DNA of 5,213 nt from a bacterium (GTDB taxonomy: Bacteria > Vulcanimicrobiota > Vulcanimicrobiia > Vulcanimicrobiales > SCRA01). Location of the stretch: positions 1-5,213 of the forward strand of contig JAGWST010000308.1 of the NCBI GenBank assembly GCA_028869325.1, in the 5' to 3' direction. The position numbers and the translations under genes are program-made. Each line of letters begins with the position of its first letter. Position 1 is the stretch's first letter. The notes under the pieces were generated by a model. The model was not told the origin of the DNA. It saw only the letters and a list, made by a program, of their open reading frames with translations, and did not search any database. Shown one piece after another: positions 1 through 5,213 of this stretch.

Positions 1-1
1 G

Positions 2-589
2 CCGCTGCTCGTGGCGCGTCCCGGCGCAACGCTGAAAGAGATTCGCAGCGTCGCGATTCCCGGTGCGCTCACCACGGCCTTCCTGCTGTTTCGCCTGCTG
101 CTGGATGAGCGCGGGATCTCTCTTCCGGAGGTCCGCCAGACGCGCTTCGACCGTATCATGGAGGCCGTGGCCGGCGGCGAGGTCGACGCCGGCTTGATCA
201 TCCACGAGAGCCGTTTCACCTACGTCGATCACGGCCTGGTCTCGTTGATCGACCTGGGCGACTGGTGGGAGCAACAGACGGGCGAGCCGATCCCGTTAGG
301 CGGCATCCTGGCGCGCCGCGACCTGCCGGTCGAGGCGTGCCGGCGCGTGGACGAGGCGATTCGGCTCAGCCTACGGCATGCCCGCGCGCGCGAGGACGAC
401 GTGATCGCATACGTACGTGCCCACGCGCAGGAGATGTCGGAGAGCGTGATGCGCAGCCATATCGCGCTCTACGTGAACGAGTTCAGCGACGATCTGGGTG
501 ATGCCGGCGAGCGGGCCGTGCACGTCTTGCTGGAGCGTGGAGCACGGGCCGGCTGGACGCCGCCGGCGCCGGCCGATCTCTTCACCTAG
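2..589 (+). CDS. mqnD: MqnD-like 1,4-dihydroxy-6-naphthoate synthase, C-terminal part (5' end outside window)
   Basis: MqnD converts cyclic dehypoxanthine futalosine to 1,4-dihydroxy-6-naphthoate in the cytoplasmic futalosine route to menaquinone. The frame is open to the left edge and reads PLLVARPGATL before the first possible start (GTG at 11), matching the middle of the family (YGPxLVA-like), so the gene is cut rather than starting at 11. Family features, numbered from the GTG: the PGALTTAFLLFRL segment (residues 17-29), the IIHESRFTY segment with His65 and Glu66 (64-71), the PIPLGG segment, and the C-terminal segment with AQEMSESVMRSHIALYVNEF. About 195 residues are present against a usual 270-290, so roughly 80 are missing. 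With that offset His65 falls near the His145 proposed as catalytic in Thermus MqnD; this comparison is from memory. The frame is intact to the TAG. MqnD and MqnA share the type II periplasmic-binding-protein fold, so a paralogue with another ligand is possible. The next gene is an ABC permease, with no other menaquinone gene in view. Confidence 0.85.
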   Translation, partial: PLLVARPGATLKEIRSVAIPGALTTAFLLFRLLLDERGISLPEVRQTRFDRIMEAVAGGEVDAGLIIHESRFTYVDHGLVSLIDLGDWWEQQTGEPIPLGGILARRDLPVEACRRVDEAIRLSLRHARAREDDVIAYVRAHAQEMSESVMRSHIALYVNEFSDDLGDAGERAVHVLLERGARAGWTPPAPADLFT

Positions 590-620
590 GCGGCAGGTTC
601 GCCGCGCTGTGCAGGCGGCG
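590..620 (+). terminator. GC-rich inverted repeats after the mqnD-like stop, possible weak terminator
   Basis: Directly after the TAG, GCGGC (590-594) pairs with GCCGC (601-605) across a 6-base loop. The overlapping CGCCGC (600-605) pairs with GCGGCG (615-620) across a 9-base loop. The two hairpins share the 601-605 arm and exclude each other. No T-run follows (the next bases are AGGGGG), so this is not a standard intrinsic terminator, and in DNA this rich in GC the pairing may be chance. Confidence 0.2.
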
Positions 621-670
621 AGGGGGATGCTGCGGCCAGGGCGTATCAAGCGAGCTAGGGTGTCGCCGAG

Positions 671-675
671 AGGAG
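671..675 (+). promoter_or_regulatory. Strong Shine-Dalgarno before the broken reading frame
   Basis: AGGAG lies 7 bases before the ATG at 683, within AGAGGAGAGTATATATG. It is the best ribosome binding site in the window, yet the frame it serves closes after 14 codons. This suggests that a full-length, well-translated gene once began here. Confidence 0.6.
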
Positions 676-682
676 AGTATAT

Positions 683-768
683 ATGCGTCCCATTGCCGGC
701 TCACCGTCTCGCTATTGCTCACCGTGACGTCTGCGACGATCAACGGCGGCCAGACCCTCAGGGTCTAG
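683..768 (+). pseudogene. Remnant of a polar amino acid ABC transporter substrate-binding protein (signal peptide only)
   Basis: From the ATG the direct frame gives MRPIAGSPSRYCSP and stops at TGA 725-727. The adjacent frame, read from 700, gives LTVSLLLTVTSA, then TINGGQTLRV, then TAG (766-768). Joined by a single-base loss near 695-700, the two halves make a secretion signal: basic MRPIAR, a hydrophobic core, a small-residue cleavage region, then GQTLRV, which resembles the mature start of family 3 amino acid binding proteins (typically followed by a GTD-like stretch). The remaining roughly 220-250 residues are absent, and the permease starts 13 bases after the TAG, where such an operon usually has the binding-protein gene. 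I infer a frameshift plus a large deletion. Alternatives are an assembly collapse or a short leader peptide; the hydrophobic second frame argues against the leader. The similarity rests on pattern recognition of a short stretch. Confidence 0.5.
752..766. repeat. 15-base perfect inverted repeat before the permease gene
   Basis: AGACCCT (752-758) and AGGGTCT (760-766) are perfect reverse complements around a single central C (759). As RNA this could form a 6-bp stem with a TCA loop. It overlaps the last codons of the binding-protein remnant and lies 14 bases before the permease ATG. It may be an operator-like site, a deletion scar, or chance from the codons for TLRV. A 10-base palindrome, CCGGCGCCGG (771-780), follows and abuts the ATG. 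Confidence 0.35.
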
Positions 769-780
769 GACCGGCGCCGG

Positions 781-1587
781 ATGGTTCGCGCGATCCCGCT
801 TCGACGCCCCTGGCTCTGGCTGGGGAGCGCGGTCGTCGTCGCTTTGGCGGTCGTGCTCGCCGTCGCGATCTACCGCGGTCACGACATCCACGGCGCCGCC
901 ACCGCGCAACTCCAATTCGGTCCGGCGATGCTGCGCGGGCTGCAGATCACGATCGTCCTGGCGGTGCTCTCGGAGATCATCGGCATCGCCCTAGGCATCC
1001 TGCTCGCGGTTATGCGCCTCTCGCCGGGCACCGTGTTGCGCCTCGGCAGCGGCTTCTACGTCTGGCTCTTTCGCGGTACGCCGCTCTTGGTGCAGATCCT
1101 GATCTGGGGTAACCTGGCGCTGCTCTTCGAGTACATCGGCCCGTTCAAGACCACGACCCTGATGACGCCCTTCGTCGCCTCCGTGGTCGCGCTTGGCCTC
1201 AACGAGGGTGCCTACATGGCGGAGATCATGCGGGCGGGTATCGTCGCCGTCGACCGCGGCCAGCTCGACGCGTCGCTGGCCCTGGGCATGTCCAGCGCTC
1301 TGGCGCTGCGGCGCATCGTCCTTCCGCAGGCCCTGCGCGCGATCGTTTCACCGGCGGGCAACCAGTTTATCTCTCTGCTCAAGGCGACCTCGCTGGTCTC
1401 CGTGATCGCCGGCGGCGACCTGTTGACCGTCGCCGAGAACATCTCACCCGCCAACCTGCGGAGTATCGAGCTGACGTTGGTGGCCGCGCTCTGGTACCTG
1501 GTGCTGACGACGGTGACCAGCGTGGGGCAGTACTTCATGGAGCGCCGCCTTGGCCGCGGCGGCATGGGGATTCATGCCGGTCCGTAA
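781..1587 (+). CDS. ABC transporter permease, polar amino acid (HisM/GlnP) type
   Basis: This inner-membrane permease of the HisM/GlnP/GltK group forms the channel of an ATP-driven amino acid importer. It has 268 residues. The first membrane segment is at about 11-31, followed by a short loop (32-46). The family core [17 protein letters not shown] starts at about 46, with further membrane segments at about 56-78, 92-116, 126-146, 190-212 and 230-250. FRGTPLLVQ (97-105) is a hallmark of this group. The cytoplasmic EAA loop that docks on the ATPase runs from E148 through [10 protein letters not shown] (160-169) to RRIVLPQA; the usual EAA reads DAS here, a mild variant. An in-frame TAG at 766-768 rules out a start before 781. 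AGGA (767-770), 10 bases upstream, is a modest ribosome binding site. The gene continues into the ATPase gene. Only one permease is present, so it would act as a homodimer unless a partner lies elsewhere. The substrate is not readable from the sequence. Confidence 0.92.
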   Translation: MVRAIPLRRPWLWLGSAVVVALAVVLAVAIYRGHDIHGAATAQLQFGPAMLRGLQITIVLAVLSEIIGIALGILLAVMRLSPGTVLRLGSGFYVWLFRGTPLLVQILIWGNLALLFEYIGPFKTTTLMTPFVASVVALGLNEGAYMAEIMRAGIVAVDRGQLDASLALGMSSALALRRIVLPQALRAIVSPAGNQFISLLKATSLVSVIAGGDLLTVAENISPANLRSIELTLVAALWYLVLTTVTSVGQYFMERRLGRGGMGIHAGP

Positions 1588-1612
1588 CGTGGCGCGTCTC
1601 TTTGTTCCCGCG

Positions 1613-2404
1613 ATGCCGATGGTGCGCGCTGAGGACGTTCACAAGCGCTACGGGCGTCTGGAGGTACTCAAGGGCCTCCACCTGGAGGTCGCGGCGGGCG
1701 AGGTGCTCTGCATAATCGGCACCTGTGGCTCCGGCAAGAGCACACTCTTGCGCTGCATCAACCATCTGGAGAGGATCGACGGCGGGCGGCTCTACGTCGA
1801 CGGAGAGCTGATGGGCTATCGCGAAGGCGGCGACTGCATCTACGAGATCCGCCAACGCGATCTCTGCCGGCAGCGTGCCGGCGTCGGCATGGTCTTCGAG
1901 CGCTCCAACCTCTTTCCGCACCTGACGGTGCTGGAGAATGTGATCGAGGCTCCCGTGCACGTCAAGCACGAGCCGAAGGCGGCGGCAATCGAGCATGCGC
2001 GCGCGCTCCTGAAGCGCGTGGGCTTGCTCGACAGGCTCGACGCGTATCCCGGCCGCCTCTCCGGCGGGCAGCAGCAGCGCGTCGCCATCGCGCGTGCGCT
2101 GGCTATGCGGCCCAAGCTGATGCTCTTCGACGAGCCGACCTCGGCGCTCGACCCAGAGGTCGCCGGCGAGGTGTTGAGTGTGATGCGTGGGCTGGCCCAC
2201 GAGGGGATGACGATGATCGTCGCGACCCATGAGATGGCCTTCGTCCGCGACGTCGGCGACGAGGTCGTCTTCATGGACGGCGGTGTGATCGTCGAGTCGG
2301 GCAACCCGCGCGACGTTTTGCTCCATCCGCAGCACGAGCGGACCAAGGCCTTTTTGCAAGTGGGGGCGAGCTTGGCCGATGGCAGTCGCTCCGGCCCGTG
2401 CTAG
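1613..2404 (+). CDS. ABC transporter ATP-binding protein, polar amino acid (HisP/GlnQ) type
   Basis: This cytoplasmic ATPase powers the preceding permease. Numbered from the ATG at 1613 (263 residues): Walker [10 protein letters not shown] (36-44), Q-loop region [19 protein letters not shown] (92-110), signature LSGGQQQ (149-155), Walker B MLFDEP (170-175), D-loop SALD (177-180) and switch His206. The [16 protein letters not shown] insert and the EAPVHVK segment place it in the amino-acid subgroup. Two oddities: the Q-loop Gln is Glu96 (GAG, 1898-1900), and Walker A has Thr-Cys where Pro-Ser is usual, which keeps the GxxGxGK(S/T) pattern. The start is uncertain. ATG 1613 or 1619 fits the usual family N-terminus ([11 protein letters not shown]) but lacks a Shine-Dalgarno. 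ATG 1574 overlaps the permease stop by 14 bases, has GGGGA 3 bases upstream, and would add 13 unconserved-looking residues. Position 1550 (TTG) seems too early. The frame is intact. Confidence 0.92.
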   Translation: MPMVRAEDVHKRYGRLEVLKGLHLEVAAGEVLCIIGTCGSGKSTLLRCINHLERIDGGRLYVDGELMGYREGGDCIYEIRQRDLCRQRAGVGMVFERSNLFPHLTVLENVIEAPVHVKHEPKAAAIEHARALLKRVGLLDRLDAYPGRLSGGQQQRVAIARALAMRPKLMLFDEPTSALDPEVAGEVLSVMRGLAHEGMTMIVATHEMAFVRDVGDEVVFMDGGVIVESGNPRDVLLHPQHERTKAFLQVGASLADGSRSGPC

Positions 2405-2432
2405 TGTAGTGTCTCACAAGTTCGTACCAAGC

Positions 2433-2438
2433 GGGAGG
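2433..2438 (+). promoter_or_regulatory. Shine-Dalgarno fixing the acyl-CoA dehydrogenase start
   Basis: GGGAGG lies 9 bases before the ATG at 2448. It favours that start over an in-frame ATG at 2379, which lies inside the ATPase gene and would add 23 residues unlike an acyl-CoA dehydrogenase N-terminus. Confidence 0.65.
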
Positions 2439-2447
2439 TCGCGCGAG

Positions 2448-3617
2448 ATGTCGAGCCCGGAACGCGTCGAGCTGGAGCGGCAGATCGTCGAGGAGGTGCG
2501 GCGTTTCGCCGAGCGCGAGGTTCGGCCCGTCGCGCACGATCTGGAGGCGAGCGATACCTACCCCACGGCGTTGGTCGAGCGCATGAAGGAGATGGGCCTC
2601 TTCGGCGCCATCGTGCCGGAGGAGTACGGCGGCGTCGGGCTGAGCATCCAGACCTATGCCGCGATCATCGAGGAGATAGCGCGCGCGTGGATGAGCGTGA
2701 GCGGCATCATCAACAGCCACCTCATCATGTGCTACGATATCCTGCACGGCGGCACCGAGGAGCAGCGCCGCACCTGGCTGCCGCGCATGGCGGCCGGTGA
2801 TCGACGCGGCGGCATCGCGCTCAGCGAGCCGGGCGCCGGCAGCGACCTGCAGGCGATTCGCACCACGGCCACGCGCGACGGCGACTGGTATGTGCTCAAC
2901 GGCACCAAGCTCTGGGTAACCAACGGCCTGAGCGGCAACACCTTTGCCGTGTTGACGAAGACCGATCCCGCCGCCGAGCCGCGCCACCGAGGCATCAGCC
3001 TCTTCATCGTCGAGAAGGATCAAGGGCCGGGCTTCACGGTCAGCCGTCAAATCCATAAGCTCGGCTACCGCGGCATCGACACCTGCGAGGTGGTCTTCGA
3101 CGGCTATCGCGTCCCGGCGGCCAATCTCATCGGCGGACGCGAGGGAGTGGGCTTCCGGCAGATCATGAGCGGCCTGGAGGTCGGCCGCATCAACGTCGCG
3201 GCGCGCGGCGTGGGGCTGGCGCAGGCGGCGCTCGACGATGCCGTGCGCTACGCACAGCAGCGCGAGACCTTCGGCAGACCGATCTGGCAGCATCAGGCGA
3301 TTCAGATGAAGCTGGCGGAGATGGCCACGCGCGTGGAGGCCTCGCGGCTGCTGACGCGCTCGGCGGCAGAGCGCAAGGATCGCGGCGAGCGCTGCGACAT
3401 GGAGGCCGGGATGGCCAAGCTCTTCGCGACGGAGACCGCCGAGTTCTGCGCCCTAGAGTCGATGCGCATCCACGGCGGCTTCGGCTATACCAAGGAGTTC
3501 GACGTCGAGCGCTACTACCGCGACGCGCCGCTGCTGATCATCGGCGAGGGCACCAACGAGATCCAACGCACGATTATCGCCAAGCAGCTTGTCGACCGCA
3601 ACCGCACACGCCGATGA
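2448..3617 (+). CDS. Acyl-CoA dehydrogenase family protein
   Basis: This FAD flavoenzyme is expected to oxidise an acyl-CoA to the 2,3-enoyl-CoA in the cytoplasm, passing electrons to electron transfer flavoprotein. At 389 residues it is standard length for short/medium-chain and branched-chain members. The N-terminal helical domain begins VRRFAEREVRPVA (17-29), with PEEYGG following LFGAIV. The beta domain carries LSEPGAGSD (125-133) and WVTNG (156-160), both flavin and substrate contacts. The C-terminal helical domain has QRETFGRPI (271-279), including the FAD-contacting Arg272, the IHGGFGYTKEFDVERYYRD stretch, and GEGTNEIQR (366-374) with Glu367 in the position of the catalytic base of butyryl/short-chain enzymes. 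Every key residue I can place is present, so it should be active. It starts 43 bases after the ATPase stop and overlaps the next gene by 4 bases, which implies one transcript. The acyl substrate cannot be told; family members beside transporters and amidases often serve amino-acid or branched-chain breakdown. Confidence 0.93.
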   Translation: MSSPERVELERQIVEEVRRFAEREVRPVAHDLEASDTYPTALVERMKEMGLFGAIVPEEYGGVGLSIQTYAAIIEEIARAWMSVSGIINSHLIMCYDILHGGTEEQRRTWLPRMAAGDRRGGIALSEPGAGSDLQAIRTTATRDGDWYVLNGTKLWVTNGLSGNTFAVLTKTDPAAEPRHRGISLFIVEKDQGPGFTVSRQIHKLGYRGIDTCEVVFDGYRVPAANLIGGREGVGFRQIMSGLEVGRINVAARGVGLAQAALDDAVRYAQQRETFGRPIWQHQAIQMKLAEMATRVEASRLLTRSAAERKDRGERCDMEAGMAKLFATETAEFCALESMRIHGGFGYTKEFDVERYYRDAPLLIIGEGTNEIQRTIIAKQLVDRNRTRR

Positions 3618-4828
3618 GCGATCTGCTCGAACGGCTGCAGAGACTCGGCGAAGTGGGCCGCACCGGTGAGGGCATTGAGCGCCCGCTCTTCTCTGAGGCG
3701 GAGCACCAAGCGCGGACGCTGCTGGCGGGTTGGGCGCGCGCCTCCGGCTTCGACGTGCAGCAGGATGCGATCGGGAATCTCTTCATACGGAGGCCCGGCG
3801 CGTGGGCGTCGCCACCGTTGCAGACCGGCTCGCACTTGGACACCGTCAAGGGCGGCGGTCGCTACGACGGTGCCTACGGCGTGGTGGGCGGCCTCTGCGC
3901 GCTCGAAGCGCTAGCCAGACGCGGCGTGGAGATGCGCCATCCGATCGAGCGTGTGGCGTGGGCGGGCGAAGAGGGAAGCCGTTTCCCCAAAGGCTGTTTG
4001 GGGAGCTCAGTCTATGCCGGCCTCACCACGCGCCAGCAGGCGCTGGCGCTGCGCGGCGACGACGGCATGAGCTTTGCCGATGCCCTGCGCGGTCCCAGCG
4101 GCTTGTTGGCGGAGGTTCCCGTACGCGAGACGCCGCGCATGCCTTGCGGCTACGTGGAGCTGCACATCGAGCAGGGTCCGATTCTGGAGCGCAACGGTCT
4201 GCGTCTGGGCGTGGTGACGGCGATCGCCGGTCAGCGGCGCCTGCGCATCTCGATCGGCGGCGAGGCGGGCCACGCCGGTACCGTGCCGATGGCGTATCGC
4301 CGCGATGCATTCAACGCCGCCGCGGAGATCGCCGTCGAGCTCGAGCGCGCCGCGCGGCGTATCGGCGAGTGCGTCGCCACGATCGGCATGGTCCGCGTGG
4401 AACCGAATCAGACCAACGTGATCCCCGGGCGAGCGGAGATTCGCCTTGACGTGCGATCGGTCGACGACGAACGCGTGCGGCGCATGATCGACGAGCTGGA
4501 GCAGCTGGCGCGGGCGGTGCGCGAACGGCGTAACGTCTCGATCGAGCTGGAGCCGCTGGAGGAGCGCGCAGCGACGCCGCTAGACCCTGCCTTGCGCGGT
4601 GCCGTGCGCACGGTGGTCGAGGCGCTGGGCCATCCCGTGTTCGAAATCCCCAGCGGAGCCGGCCACGACGCGATGTGCATCGCAAAGGTCGCGCCGGCGG
4701 CGATGATCTTTGTGCCCAGCATTGGCGGAGCGAGCCATGTTGGCCACGAGCGCACGGCGCCTGAGGACCTGCAGCTGGGCGTGACGGCGCTGGCGGAGAC
4801 GCTGGTCGAAGCGGATCGGTTGCTTTAG
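3614..4828 (+). CDS. M20-family amidohydrolase (allantoate amidohydrolase / N-carbamoyl-L-amino acid hydrolase / beta-ureidopropionase group)
   Basis: This metal-dependent cytoplasmic hydrolase cleaves a carbamoyl or ureido C-N bond, releasing ammonia and CO2 from N-carbamoyl amino acids, or acting on allantoate. It has 404 residues, typical for the group. The two-metal set is complete: His74 in GSHLDTV, Asp85 in GGGRYDGAYG (bridging), Glu119 (catalytic) and Glu120 in WAGEEGSRF, His184 in ELHIEQGP, and His374 in GGASHVGHE. Substrate and dimer residues are also seen: His220 in AGHAGTVPM, Asn267 and Arg276 around TNVIPG, and His350 in SGAGHDAM. HIEQGP and SGAGHDAM are marks of this group rather than of M20 peptidases. 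The ATG overlaps the dehydrogenase stop as ATGA, suggesting translational coupling. I cannot separate allantoate, N-carbamoyl-amino acid and ureidopropionate activities by eye. No hydantoinase, allantoinase or dihydropyrimidinase gene lies in the window to decide it. Confidence 0.92.
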   Translation: MSDLLERLQRLGEVGRTGEGIERPLFSEAEHQARTLLAGWARASGFDVQQDAIGNLFIRRPGAWASPPLQTGSHLDTVKGGGRYDGAYGVVGGLCALEALARRGVEMRHPIERVAWAGEEGSRFPKGCLGSSVYAGLTTRQQALALRGDDGMSFADALRGPSGLLAEVPVRETPRMPCGYVELHIEQGPILERNGLRLGVVTAIAGQRRLRISIGGEAGHAGTVPMAYRRDAFNAAAEIAVELERAARRIGECVATIGMVRVEPNQTNVIPGRAEIRLDVRSVDDERVRRMIDELEQLARAVRERRNVSIELEPLEERAATPLDPALRGAVRTVVEALGHPVFEIPSGAGHDAMCIAKVAPAAMIFVPSIGGASHVGHERTAPEDLQLGVTALAETLVEADRLL

Positions 4829-5208
4829 CCTTTGTTCTTCGCCGCGTGGTAGGCGCGCCAGCCGCCGAAGCCGGTGATCTCGCGCAGCTCCTCCGGCTTG
4901 GCGCGGTTGAGCTCGAGGATCATCGCGTGCGCGGTGCTGCCGTCGCTGAGCTCGATGATGCCGGCGCGCAGCTCCGGCGGCTCGTTGGGCAACAGCGAGT
5001 CGTGCCAGACCCGCTCGTCCAGCTCGTAGAGCTCACCCTGGATCGATGCGCCGCCGCTTTGGACTGGAACCAGGCCTGGAAAGCGGTCGCCGACGGAGTA
5101 GAAGCGATAACGCGGCGCGGTCTTGGCCGGCCCGAGAAACGGCGCGCCCTTGATGCTTTCATGGTCGGCGCCGCCGGACATGGCGGTGCCGTTGAGAAAG
5201 ACCTTCAC
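4825..5208 (-). CDS. Gamma-glutamylcyclotransferase-like / allophanate hydrolase C-terminal-like small protein (5' end may extend past window)
   Basis: At 127 residues from a GTG start this is one small domain. LNGTAMSGG (5-13) stands where gamma-glutamylcyclotransferases have a YGTL-type loop. The core TAPRYRFYSVGDRFPGLVPV (30-49), then SIQGELYEL (55-63), then Glu76 in LPNEPPELRAGIIEL (73-87) and a late DGSTAHAM strand, match the AIG2/GGCT fold and the C-terminal domain of allophanate hydrolase. Glu76 lies near where the catalytic acid of the cyclotransferases is expected. As a lone domain it may bind or process a small amide, or be one half of a split allophanate-hydrolase-like enzyme whose amidase half lies to the right; this is inference. 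The GTG is only 5 bases from the window edge and the upstream codon is open, so the true start could lie outside. It converges on the M20 gene: its TAA (4827-4825) overlaps the other gene's TAG (4826-4828), and no terminator separates them. Confidence 0.75.
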   Translation of the reverse strand: MKVFLNGTAMSGGADHESIKGAPFLGPAKTAPRYRFYSVGDRFPGLVPVQSGGASIQGELYELDERVWHDSLLPNEPPELRAGIIELSDGSTAHAMILELNRAKPEELREITGFGGWRAYHAAKNKG

Positions 5209-5213
5209 GTCGA

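Noticed and set aside
590..682. Sigma-70-like promoter in the gap before the remnant
   Set aside because: No convincing -35/-10 pair with about 17-base spacing was found. The TATATAT at 678-684 overlaps the ATG and is too close to act as a -10 for this gene.
683..727. Regulatory leader peptide of 14 codons (MRPIAGSPSRYCSP)
   Set aside because: It has no run of a regulatory amino acid, and the adjacent frame continues as a convincing hydrophobic signal peptide, so a frameshifted gene start explains it better. Not fully excluded.
498..1112. Open frame of 204 codons on the + strand spanning the 590-780 gap
   Set aside because: It overlaps the ends of the MqnD-like and permease genes in another frame, and its product is Arg/Pro-rich with no family resemblance.
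1535..2359. Open frame of 274 codons on the - strand
   Set aside because: It is antisense to the ABC ATPase with all its motifs, and its low-complexity His/Asp/Arg-rich product is typical of a shadow.
2379..2447. Upstream in-frame start of the acyl-CoA dehydrogenase at 2379
   Set aside because: It lies within the ATPase gene, adds residues unlike the family, and the GGGAGG site at 2433-2438 serves the ATG at 2448.
2271..3293. Long open frame of 340 codons on the - strand
   Set aside because: It lies opposite the ATPase end and the acyl-CoA dehydrogenase, whose motifs are complete. The translation is rich in Arg, Ala, His and Asp without any recognisable domain, as expected of an antisense shadow in GC-rich DNA.
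3730..4449. Arg-rich 239-codon open frame within the M20 gene
   Set aside because: It is a shifted-frame shadow of the amidohydrolase, whose metal ligands are all in the 3614 frame.

Overview
The window is GC-rich (about two thirds by eye) and densely coded. It holds five protein-coding genes on the + strand or at its edges, one convergent gene on the - strand, and one apparent gene remnant. The partial gene at the left edge belongs to the MqnD family of the futalosine menaquinone pathway. That pathway occurs in many Deinococcota, Chloroflexota, Actinomycetota, Campylobacterota and deep-branching bacteria. Together with the high GC and unremarkable bacterial signals, this suggests a free-living bacterium of one of the high-GC lineages. 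The window alone does not fix the phylum.

Layout: (1) 2-589, the C-terminal two thirds of an MqnD-like 1,4-dihydroxy-6-naphthoate synthase, cut by the window edge. (2) 590-780, a 191-base gap with GC-rich inverted repeats, the best Shine-Dalgarno in the window, a 14-codon open frame, and a shifted frame that reads like the signal peptide and first mature residues of a polar amino acid binding protein before an in-frame stop. (3) 781-1587, a HisM/GlnP-type ABC permease. (4) about 1613-2404, its HisP/GlnQ-type ATPase, with a Gln-to-Glu change in the Q-loop. (5) 2448-3617, an acyl-CoA dehydrogenase. (6) 3614-4828, an M20-family metal-dependent amidohydrolase of the allantoate amidohydrolase / N-carbamoyl-L-amino acid hydrolase / beta-ureidopropionase group, joined to the dehydrogenase by an ATGA overlap. 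(7) 4825-5208 on the - strand, a small stand-alone protein resembling gamma-glutamylcyclotransferase and the C-terminal domain of allophanate hydrolase. It runs tail-to-tail into the M20 gene, and the stop codons overlap.

Inference about joint function: the permease, ATPase, dehydrogenase and hydrolase lie on one strand with short gaps or overlaps and look like an uptake-and-breakdown operon for a small polar amino acid or ureide-like compound. The binding protein that should specify the substrate appears to be reduced to a remnant, so the transporter has no local partner. The - strand gene fits a carbamoyl/ureide theme but belongs to another transcription unit.

I found no RNA gene, insertion sequence, CRISPR array or defence system. 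I do not see a previously undescribed system here. The most notable signal is the decayed binding-protein start in 683-768, followed by the unusual ATPase residues.
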